NCBI GenBank assembly: GCA_964521815.1 | Contig: CAZFSN010000174.1 | Location: forward strand, 1-6,860 | DNA length: 6,860 nt | From: JAAEQD01 sp964521815 | Lineage (GTDB): Bacteria; Zixibacteria; MSB-5A5; UBA10806; 4484-95 | Direction: 5' to 3' | Part shown: positions 1 to 5,966 of the stretch, one piece after another | Layout: the number at the start of each line of letters is the position of its first letter | Numbering within the stretch: the first letter of the stretch is position 1 | The notes under the pieces: generated by a model | Database searches by the model: none | Seen by the model: only the letters and a program-made list of their open reading frames with translations | What the model was told of the DNA's origin: nothing | Made by a program: the position numbers and the translations under genes

Positions 1-654
1 GCCGCCGACCTGGCCGAACTTAGGCCGTTCGCGCAATCGCTGGCAATCGTGCCGGTCGGCTTGACCAAATTTTCCCGCCCGGATTTGCAGACAATCGGGT
101 CGAAGCGGTCGATTCAGATAATCAACGATGTGACTAATCTTCGGCGTAAATACGGCAACAAGGAAAACCATTTCGCTTATGCCGCCGATGAGTTGTTTAT
201 TACCGCCGGAATTAATATCCCGAAAGCCGCTTACTATGATGATTTTCCCCAGATCGAAAACGGGATTGGTATGGTACGGGATTTTCTGGATACATTTCCG
301 AAAAAGATGCCATCGAAACTGAGGGGCAATTGGGTAACCGGTCAATCGATGGCGAAAATCTGGCGGAATCACATTATCCCCAAATATAATTTTAACCTGA
401 AATTAATTCCGGTAACCAATCGGCTGTTTGGCCCGCGTGTCACCGTTTCGGGGCTTTTAGCCGGAGAGGATATATTGACCAAGTTGACTAAAATTAATCT
501 GAAAGGCGAACCGGTAATACTTCCGCCAAATTGCTTAAACCACGATGGCCTTTTTATCGATGACTTGACTATATCGGATATTAGGGACAAACTGGGGGTA
601 GAGGTGTTCCAGGGCGAATACAGTTTTGCCAATACCTTAAGGATGGTGGCATGA
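1..654 (+). CDS. DUF512 domain protein (radical SAM-type family), C-terminal part, 5' end outside window
   Basis: The reading frame is open from base 1 to the TGA at 652-654, giving 217 residues. The valine codon GTG at 49 is internal, not a start, because family-like sequence (LRPFAQSLAIVPVGLT) continues upstream of it. Counting from base 1, DUF512 hallmarks are VPVGLT (17-22), YAADELF (60-66), the FPQIENGIGM stretch ending near 91, FGPRVTVSGLLAG (143-155) and FIDD (185-188). Full-length family members normally carry a PDZ-like segment and a radical SAM Fe-S domain before DUF512. Those parts, including the cluster-binding cysteines, would lie upstream and cannot be seen here. The function is unknown; an Fe-S oxidoreductase role is only a family prediction. 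The stop overlaps the der start as ATGA, so the two genes are translationally coupled. DUF512 genes next to der recur in other bacteria, especially Clostridia, which suggests but does not prove a link to ribosome assembly. Confidence 0.9.
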   Translation, partial: AADLAELRPFAQSLAIVPVGLTKFSRPDLQTIGSKRSIQIINDVTNLRRKYGNKENHFAYAADELFITAGINIPKAAYYDDFPQIENGIGMVRDFLDTFPKKMPSKLRGNWVTGQSMAKIWRNHIIPKYNFNLKLIPVTNRLFGPRVTVSGLLAGEDILTKLTKINLKGEPVILPPNCLNHDGLFIDDLTISDIRDKLGVEVFQGEYSFANTLRMVA

Positions 655-1964
655 GCCGACCGATTGTAGCCATAGTCGGCCGACCCAATGTCGGCAAGTC
701 GACTCTTTTCAATCGCCTGATTCAACGGCGCAAAGCGATAGTCGATGATCGTCCCGGTATCACCCGCGACCGGGTCTATGGCGATTGCTCCTGGAACGGC
801 CGCGATTTCATTATAGTCGATACCGGCGGTTTCATACCGCGCACCACCGAACTGATAGCCTCGCTGGTGACCCAGCAAGTGCAGTTGGCTATCGATCAAT
901 CGGACCTGGTGTTGTTCGTACTCGATAACAAGGTCGGCCCGCAGACCGTGGATGAGGAAATTGCCTCGCTTCTTAAGCGCGCTCACAAAAAAGTAGTGAT
1001 CGCCGCTAATAAAGCTGATTCGGAAAAAGATATGGCCGACACCGCCGAATTTTACAAGCTCGGCCTCGGCGATGTCTACCCGGTGTCGGCTATCGGCGGC
1101 CGTCAAGTGGGCGACCTTCTGGATGCTGTCACCGATAACCTGCCGCCTGTCATCGATGAGGCAGTCGATGAGGCTGCTATAAATGTCGCTATAATCGGCC
1201 GTCCCAATGTCGGTAAATCATCGCTTTTCAACAAGCTGATCGGCGAGCAACGTCAGATAGTCTCGGAAATCCCCGGCACGACCCGCGATTCAATCGATAG
1301 CCTAATCGAAATCGACGGGACACCTTTCAATTTTATCGATACCGCCGGACTCAGGCGCAAGTCCAAGTACCCCGATGTGGTCGAATATTACTCATCAATA
1401 AGAAGTATCCGGGCCATTGAACGCGCCGATGTCGCACTGGTAGTGATAGACAGCGCCGATGGTGTCACTGCCGGCGATATCAGAGTTGCCGACAGCGCCG
1501 AGGAGATGGGTCGAGGACTGATCTTTATCGCCAATAAATGGGACCTGGTCAAAGGCGTGGAACAGTTTACTTTCAGTCAATCTGTATATGACAAAGCCCC
1601 GATGTTGAAATACGTGCCGATAATATTCACCAGCGCCGTAACCGGCCGGGGTATCGACAAGATTATCCCCGACATCCTGGCAGTGATGGAAGAATGCCAG
1701 AAACGTATCGGCACATCCGATTTGAATACGTTTCTAGATAAGATCGTGCAGGAGAAACATCCCCCGGCCAAGACCGGCAAGTTTATCAAATTTTACTATA
1801 TCACCCAGGCCGAAAGCCAACCGCCGACCTTTATCATTTTTTCCAACTGGCCGAAACTGATCGATCCGCCTTATCAACGGTTTATCGAGAACAGGCTTCG
1901 GCAGGAATTCGGTTTCACCGGCGCGCCGCTTAAAGTATATTTTAAAGCGAGGAAAGAATCATGA
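651..1964 (+). CDS. der: Ribosome biogenesis GTPase Der (EngA)
   Basis: Essential cytoplasmic GTPase with two tandem G domains; it binds the 50S subunit and acts late in its assembly. The 437 residues match the usual family length. G domain 1 has the P-loop GRPNVGKS (10-17), TRD (38-40), DTGG (57-60), NKAD (120-123) and SA (146-147). G domain 2 has GRPNVGKS (183-190), TTRD (210-213), DTAG (230-233) and NKWD (295-298). The C-terminal KH-like domain (about 350-437) shows the PPTFIIFSNWP and YQRFIENRLRQEFGFTGAPL signatures that pack between the G domains. All nucleotide-binding motifs are intact. The ATG at 651 overlaps the upstream stop, with AAGGA at 639-643 serving as ribosome binding site. 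The stop overlaps the plsY start, also as ATGA. Expression is therefore probably as one transcript with its neighbours. No truncation or frameshift is seen. Confidence 0.98.
   Translation: MSRPIVAIVGRPNVGKSTLFNRLIQRRKAIVDDRPGITRDRVYGDCSWNGRDFIIVDTGGFIPRTTELIASLVTQQVQLAIDQSDLVLFVLDNKVGPQTVDEEIASLLKRAHKKVVIAANKADSEKDMADTAEFYKLGLGDVYPVSAIGGRQVGDLLDAVTDNLPPVIDEAVDEAAINVAIIGRPNVGKSSLFNKLIGEQRQIVSEIPGTTRDSIDSLIEIDGTPFNFIDTAGLRRKSKYPDVVEYYSSIRSIRAIERADVALVVIDSADGVTAGDIRVADSAEEMGRGLIFIANKWDLVKGVEQFTFSQSVYDKAPMLKYVPIIFTSAVTGRGIDKIIPDILAVMEECQKRIGTSDLNTFLDKIVQEKHPPAKTGKFIKFYYITQAESQPPTFIIFSNWPKLIDPPYQRFIENRLRQEFGFTGAPLKVYFKARKES
672..712 (+). repeat. Internal duplication in der: P-loop copy 1 (copy 2 at 1191-1231)
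   Basis: This stretch encodes the first P-loop of Der, and 1191-1231 encodes the second. Aligned without gaps, 34 of 41 bases are identical, and most differences are at third codon positions or in the Ser/Thr after the P-loop. This is the nucleotide trace of the old tandem GTPase duplication that defines the family, kept by protein constraint. It is not a recent or mobile repeat. Confidence 0.75.
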
Positions 1965-2599
1965 TAACACTGCTGGCGATAATTATTATTTCATATCTGG
2001 TGGGCGCGTTTCCCAGCGGTATCATTTTGGGCAAGCTATTTAAAGGGGTGGATGTCCGTCAGCACGGCTCGAAAAACATGGGCGCGACTAATGTGTTCCG
2101 CGTGCTGGGCGCCAAACTGGCTGTACCGGTATTGCTTCTGGATATCCTTAAAGGCGTGATAGCGGTCGTGCTGTTTACGCATATCAATTTCGGCGATTTA
2201 TCTATTCCCATACACTGGCTAAAAATTATCGCCGGCCTGGCCGCGATCTTGGGCCATGTTTTCCCGGTCTGGATCGGTTTCAAAGGCGGTAAGGGAGTGG
2301 CCACCGCCGCGGGGGTACTTCTGGGCTTGATGCCGCTGGAAGTTGGTTTCGCGATTTTGCTTTTTGTAATTATCGTATCGATTACCAGATATGTTTCGCT
2401 AGGCTCAATATTGGGCACGATCTTCGTCCCCTGCGCTTTGATTGCCGAAAAACTATATCTCGGATTCAAAGTGCCCGACTCCTACATGGTTCTGGCCCTT
2501 ATTCTGGCAATTGCGGTTTTGGTCACGCATCGACAGAATATCAAGCGGCTGGTCAAAGGAGAGGAGAACAAGTTTGGCCGGAAAACGGATAAGGTATAA
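1961..2599 (+). CDS. plsY: Acyl-phosphate:glycerol-3-phosphate acyltransferase PlsY
   Basis: Inner-membrane enzyme that transfers the acyl group of acyl-phosphate (made by PlsX) to sn-glycerol-3-phosphate, forming lysophosphatidic acid, the first step of phospholipid synthesis. The 212 residues are a normal length, with several hydrophobic segments (roughly 2-24, 52-72, 88-106, 113-140, 146-163 and 174-189). The three cytoplasmic motifs are present: GSKNMGATN at 36-44 with R47, GFKGGKGVAT at 106-115 preceded by GHVFP, and THRQNIKRL at 189-197 with SLGS at 146-149. Motif 1 has Lys38 where many homologues have Gly (GSGN). The ATG overlaps the der stop, with AGGAAAG at 1950-1956 a few bases upstream. 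plsX is not in the window. The next gene, gpsA, makes the glycerol-3-phosphate substrate, so the two form a functional pair despite a 108-base gap. Confidence 0.96.
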   Translation: MITLLAIIIISYLVGAFPSGIILGKLFKGVDVRQHGSKNMGATNVFRVLGAKLAVPVLLLDILKGVIAVVLFTHINFGDLSIPIHWLKIIAGLAAILGHVFPVWIGFKGGKGVATAAGVLLGLMPLEVGFAILLFVIIVSITRYVSLGSILGTIFVPCALIAEKLYLGFKVPDSYMVLALILAIAVLVTHRQNIKRLVKGEENKFGRKTDKV

Positions 2600-2611
2600 A
2601 GCAGAAGGAAC

Positions 2612-2643
2612 TTGATATGACACTAAGCGTTGAAGATTATAAT
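2612..2643 (+). promoter_or_regulatory. Possible sigma70-type promoter for gpsA
   Basis: TATAAT at 2638-2643 is a perfect -10 hexamer. TTGATA at 2612-2617 matches five of six bases of the -35 consensus, but the spacer is 20 bases, longer than the usual 16-18. The surrounding gap is much richer in A and T than the genes on either side, which fits a promoter but also raises the chance of accidental matches. Transcription would begin near 2650, leaving a leader of about 58 bases before gpsA. No GC-rich hairpin with a T-run follows plsY, so readthrough from the upstream operon is also likely. Confidence 0.35.
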
Positions 2644-2707
2644 TAACTAATGATTATCTCATGTGAATAAAATTGTCGAATAAATTGAAAAATAAATTAA
2701 GCAATAT

Positions 2708-3730
2708 ATGATGAAGACGAATTCTAAAATAGCAGTCCTGGGCGCGGGCAGTTGGGGAATCGCCGTATCGATTCTGATAAATCAAAACGGCCATGATGTC
2801 ACGCTCTGGGAGTTTTTCGAACAAGATTGCCGCACGATCCAGAAACTCCGCGAACATCCCGATAAACTTCCCGGCATCAAAATCCCCGAGTCCATAATTA
2901 TTACTAATGATGCCCAGGAAGCTTTTGCCAATGCCAACGCTGTTGTTTTAGCCATCCCCTCACAGTTTATGCGGAAAACAATCAAGCCGATAGTCCGGTT
3001 TTTACCGACTGAATTAGACTTTATCATAAACCTCGCTAAGGGCATAGAAAACAACACATTAAACAGAATGTCTGAAGTATTACTTCAAGAAATACCGGAT
3101 CGTTTTCACGCTAAAATCGCCACTTTATCCGGGCCATCGCACGCCGAGGAGGTGTCGCGTAATATTCCGACAACCGTGGTAGTCGCCTCCGATAATATCG
3201 AGATCGCCGAAAAAGCCCAGGCGGTATTTTCCAGCGAAACCATGCGAGTTTATACATCAACCGACCTTATTGGCGTAGAATTGGGCGGCTCCCTGAAAAA
3301 CGTGGTCGCTATCGCCGCCGGTATAATCTATGGCCTCGGTCTGGGTGATAACACAATCGGCGCGCTGATCACCCGCGGCCTGGCCGAAATGGTGCGGCTC
3401 GGCCAGAAAATGGGCGCCGACCCACTGACATTTTCCGGCCTGTCCGGTATCGGCGATTTGATTACCACCTGCACCAGCCGTCACTCCCGCAACCGCTATG
3501 TTGGCGAACAACTGGGCAAGGGCCGCAAATTGAAAGAAATCCTCAGTTCGATGAAGATGGTGGCTGAAGGCGTCCAGACCACTCAATCGGCCTATCAGTT
3601 GGCCCGTAAATTCGATGTGGAAATGCCGATTACTACTGAAGTTTATAATATCCTGTTTGAAGATAAAGACGTTAAAACCGCTTTATACGAATTGATGACC
3701 CGTTCGCCCAAACCGGAAATCTGGGCATAG
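2708..3730 (+). CDS. gpsA: Glycerol-3-phosphate dehydrogenase [NAD(P)+]
   Basis: Soluble enzyme that reduces dihydroxyacetone phosphate to sn-glycerol-3-phosphate, the backbone precursor of phospholipids. The 340 residues fit the family. The N-terminal Rossmann domain has GAGSWG (12-17), the AIPSQFMR segment and AKGIE. The LSGPSHAEEV motif (Ser141, then Gly142 to Glu148) precedes the C-terminal helical domain. That domain carries ELGGSLKN with the conserved catalytic lysine at 197, GLSGIGD (244-250) and TCTSRHSRNR (254-263). An in-frame TAA at 2693-2695 limits the start to the adjacent ATG codons at 2708 and 2711. Neither has a clear Shine-Dalgarno; the upstream sequence is an A/T tract. gpsA lies 108 bases after plsY, whose product consumes glycerol-3-phosphate, and 106 bases before xseB. 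It may have its own promoter in the upstream gap. Confidence 0.97.
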   Translation: MMKTNSKIAVLGAGSWGIAVSILINQNGHDVTLWEFFEQDCRTIQKLREHPDKLPGIKIPESIIITNDAQEAFANANAVVLAIPSQFMRKTIKPIVRFLPTELDFIINLAKGIENNTLNRMSEVLLQEIPDRFHAKIATLSGPSHAEEVSRNIPTTVVVASDNIEIAEKAQAVFSSETMRVYTSTDLIGVELGGSLKNVVAIAAGIIYGLGLGDNTIGALITRGLAEMVRLGQKMGADPLTFSGLSGIGDLITTCTSRHSRNRYVGEQLGKGRKLKEILSSMKMVAEGVQTTQSAYQLARKFDVEMPITTEVYNILFEDKDVKTALYELMTRSPKPEIWA

Positions 3731-3800
3731 TTAAAAGCGGCGATATTATTAAAATATAATAAAATCCTTGCAATGTTGTTATAGGCTAAGCATATTTATA
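3731..3800 (+). promoter_or_regulatory. AT-rich region with candidate promoters for xseB-dxs-nadK
   Basis: The 106-base gap before xseB holds two candidate promoters. One pairs TTAAAA (3731-3736) with a perfect TATAAT (3755-3760) at 18 bases. The other pairs TTGCAA (3768-3773) with CATATT (3791-3796) at 17 bases. Each has one good hexamer or good spacing but not both, so I cannot choose between them. A new transcription unit starting here is plausible because the gene theme changes from lipid to exonuclease/isoprenoid genes. No GC-rich terminator hairpin is seen after gpsA. Confidence 0.35.
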
Positions 3801-3820
3801 GTTTGAAAAAACATAGCGCA

Positions 3821-3826
3821 AAGGAG
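3821..3826 (+). promoter_or_regulatory. Ribosome binding site that supports the TTG start of xseB
   Basis: AAGGAG lies ten bases before TTG at 3837. An in-frame TAG at 3828-3830 sits between this site and the start, so no longer N-terminus is possible. TTG is the only accepted start codon that preserves the conserved FDFEKA segment. Confidence 0.8.
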
Positions 3827-3836
3827 ATAGATAGAA

Positions 3837-4079
3837 TTGGCTAAATTCGATTTTGAAAAAGCTATGGAACGGCTGGAACAGGTAATCGATGATCTGGAAT
3901 CCGGCAAACTCGGTCTGGATGAATCGATTAAGGTATTCGAGGAAGGCGTGGACCTGGCCAAAAAATGCCATAAAAAATTAACCGAGGCGGAAACAAAGGT
4001 TAAGCAATTGATTAAAAATGAAGACGGCGAATTTGAACTTAACCTTTTCGAGGAGGATCAATCCGGTGAAACTACTTGA
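3837..4079 (+). CDS. xseB: Exodeoxyribonuclease VII small subunit
   Basis: Small subunit of exonuclease VII, a cytoplasmic single-strand-specific DNA exonuclease made of one XseA and several XseB chains. XseB itself is not catalytic. The 80-residue product is a helical hairpin with the family pattern: FDFEKAMERLEQVIDDLESGK near the start, then LDESIKVFEEGVDLAKKC and LTEAETKVKQL, ending in an acidic tail. The start is TTG at 3837, forced by the in-frame TAG at 3828 and supported by AAGGAG upstream. The stop at 4077-4079 lies inside dxs, giving a 14-base overlap from the GTG start at 4066. xseA, which often lies just before xseB, is absent here: the upstream gene is gpsA. The large subunit is presumably encoded elsewhere. 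Confidence 0.93.
   Translation: MAKFDFEKAMERLEQVIDDLESGKLGLDESIKVFEEGVDLAKKCHKKLTEAETKVKQLIKNEDGEFELNLFEEDQSGETT
4051..4056 (+). promoter_or_regulatory. Ribosome binding site that sets the GTG start of dxs
   Basis: AGGAGG, a complete Shine-Dalgarno match, lies nine bases before GTG at 4066 and inside the last codons of xseB. It argues for that start over the in-frame ATG at 4018, which would add 16 residues encoded wholly within xseB. Confidence 0.85.
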
Positions 4080-5964
4080 CGGAATCCATGACCATCAGGA
4101 TTTGAAAAAGCTAAATATAGATGAGCTGCCCGAATTGGCCGGGGAGATTCGTGAATTAATAATCGATGTAATTTCCAAAAACGGCGGACATCTGGCCTCC
4201 AACCTTGGTATAGTGGAACTGACCCTGGCCTTGCATTATGTTTTCAATTCAGGAATCGATAAAATCCTGTTCGATGTCGGGCATCAATGCTACACGCATA
4301 AGATCATTACCGGCCGTAAAGACGAATTTCATACCATTCGCCGCGAGGGCGGCTTGTCCGGCTTTCCTCGCCCCGAGGAATCGCCTCATGATGCTTTCCG
4401 GGCCGGACACGCCTCGACATCGATTTCCGCCGCGCTGGGTTTTGCCACTGCCCGTGATATGACCGGTCAAAATCATAAAGTAATAGCGGTGGTCGGTGAT
4501 GGTTCTTTAACCGGCGGTCTGTCCTACGAGGGCTTAAACCAGGCCGGCGGGTTGGGCAAAAATATGCTGATTATTCTCAACGACAACGAAATGTCGATCT
4601 CAAAAAACGTTGGCGCCCTGTCCAAGTATTTAACCGATATTATTACCGATCAGAATTATAATAAGCTCAAGGCCGATATCTGGAATTTGACCGGGAAATT
4701 GCCCAAAAAGGATGTCCTTCGACGGGGCGTAACCGCTATGCAGGATGTGGTCAAAAGCCTGTTAGTTCCCGGCCAGATATTCGAGAAACTCGGTTTTCGC
4801 TATTTTGGCCCCATAGATGGTCATGATATTAATCTCTTAATAAAAACCTTAAGCCAGGTAAAAGACCTTCGCGGCCCCTTGCTTTTACATGTGATAACGA
4901 AAAAGGGAAAAGGCTATAAATTCGCCGAGGAAAACCCGACTGATTTCCACGGTATCGGGTCTTTTGATAAGCAAACCGGTAAATCAAATAAATTAAAAAA
5001 ATCGCTGCCCTATACTAAAGTGTTCGGAGAGACGCTGGTCAAACTGGCGGAAACCGATGATAAAATTTGCGCTATCACCGCCGCGATGACCACCGGTACC
5101 GGTTTGACTAATTTCTCGATTAAATTCCCGGGCCGCTTTTTCGATGTGGGCATCGCCGAACAGCACGGGTCGACTTTCGCCGCCGGTTTGGCCGCCGCTG
5201 GAATGAAACCGTATTTCGCGGTTTATTCGACCTTTCTTCAGCGTGCCTTCGATCAATTAATTCATGATGTCGCTTTGCAAAACCTGCCGGTAACATTCTG
5301 TATCGACCGAGCGGGTTTGGTCGGCGAGGATGGCCCGACCCATCACGGCTGTTTCGATATCTCATATCTGCTTCAAATACCCGGTATGACTATAACCGCT
5401 CCCAAAGATGGTTTGGAGTTGCGGCAATTGATGGCGCTGTCGGCGGGGTGGCAGGAAGGGCCTTTCGCGATTCGCTATCCCCGGGGCGATGTTCCTGAAA
5501 CCGATGTCAACCGCTCGCTTGAGCTTTTACCATATGGAAGCTGGGAAAAATTGCGCGATGGACAGGATCTGGCTATTCTGGCCGTAGGTTCGATGGTTTA
5601 CCCGGCCTGGCAAGCGGCCGATCTGCTCGATAAGGATGGCATTCAATCCACTCTGATCAATTGCCGGTTTATAAAACCGATCGATGAAACGATGCTTCGG
5701 AAAATCCTGGCCAAATATAAAATGATAGTAACTATCGAAGAGGGAACATTGATTGGCGGCTTTGGCAATTATATCAGCGGTTTTGCCAGATATTGGGGAT
5801 TCAATGAACATACAATCCGCCATCTTGGCCTGCCCGATAAGTTTATCACTCACGGCAAACGTTCGGCGCTGCTTAAAGAGATAGGTCTTGATAGCGGCAG
5901 TATCGCCTCATCTATATTGAATTATGTCGAATTACAGGCGGATGTTTCAAGAAAGTATGAATAA
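4066..5964 (+). CDS. dxs: 1-deoxy-D-xylulose-5-phosphate synthase
   Basis: Thiamine diphosphate enzyme that condenses pyruvate with glyceraldehyde 3-phosphate, releasing CO2, to make DXP, the entry point of the MEP isoprenoid pathway and a precursor for thiamine and pyridoxal. From the GTG at 4066 it has 632 residues, a normal length, beginning KLLDGIHDHQDLKKL as the family does. Key residues are His42 (GHLASNLG), His73 (DVGHQ), the ThDP/Mg motif GDGSLTGG from 144 with Asp145 and Asn174 (NDNEMSIS), catalytic Glu365 (GIAEQH), Tyr387 and Arg393 (YSTFLQR), and Asp422 and His426 (GEDGPTHHG). The last six line up with the E. coli active site at a constant offset. A C-terminal transketolase domain follows from about residue 500. 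The gene overlaps xseB by 14 bases and nadK starts two bases after its stop, so co-translation is likely. It appears complete and functional. Confidence 0.97.
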   Translation: MKLLDGIHDHQDLKKLNIDELPELAGEIRELIIDVISKNGGHLASNLGIVELTLALHYVFNSGIDKILFDVGHQCYTHKIITGRKDEFHTIRREGGLSGFPRPEESPHDAFRAGHASTSISAALGFATARDMTGQNHKVIAVVGDGSLTGGLSYEGLNQAGGLGKNMLIILNDNEMSISKNVGALSKYLTDIITDQNYNKLKADIWNLTGKLPKKDVLRRGVTAMQDVVKSLLVPGQIFEKLGFRYFGPIDGHDINLLIKTLSQVKDLRGPLLLHVITKKGKGYKFAEENPTDFHGIGSFDKQTGKSNKLKKSLPYTKVFGETLVKLAETDDKICAITAAMTTGTGLTNFSIKFPGRFFDVGIAEQHGSTFAAGLAAAGMKPYFAVYSTFLQRAFDQLIHDVALQNLPVTFCIDRAGLVGEDGPTHHGCFDISYLLQIPGMTITAPKDGLELRQLMALSAGWQEGPFAIRYPRGDVPETDVNRSLELLPYGSWEKLRDGQDLAILAVGSMVYPAWQAADLLDKDGIQSTLINCRFIKPIDETMLRKILAKYKMIVTIEEGTLIGGFGNYISGFARYWGFNEHTIRHLGLPDKFITHGKRSALLKEIGLDSGSIASSILNYVELQADVSRKYE

Positions 5965-5966
5965 AT

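Noticed and set aside
49..51. GTG at 49 as the start of the first gene
   Set aside because: The frame stays open to base 1 and the upstream residues continue the DUF512 family pattern, so the gene begins outside the window.
369..1106. Long open frame of 245 codons on the - strand across the DUF512/der junction
   Set aside because: It lies wholly antisense to two well-supported genes, resembles no family I know, and is explained by the codon pattern of the + strand. The same holds for the other - strand frames at 2059-2469, 3257-3586, 4249-4476, 4993-5256, 5120-5365, 5527-5853 and 6381-6602.
2639..2657. Seven-pair inverted repeat after plsY as a terminator
   Set aside because: The stem is made only of A-T pairs and one G-T wobble, and no T-run follows, so it would not act as a Rho-independent terminator.
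3744..3761. TATTAT/ATAATA inverted repeat after gpsA as a terminator
   Set aside because: A six-pair stem of A-T only, with no T-run, in an AT-rich gap where such matches are expected by chance.
4018..4065. Longer dxs form from ATG at 4018
   Set aside because: It would add 16 residues encoded inside xseB, has no ribosome binding site, and does not match Dxs N-termini. GTG at 4066 has AGGAGG nine bases upstream and yields the normal start.
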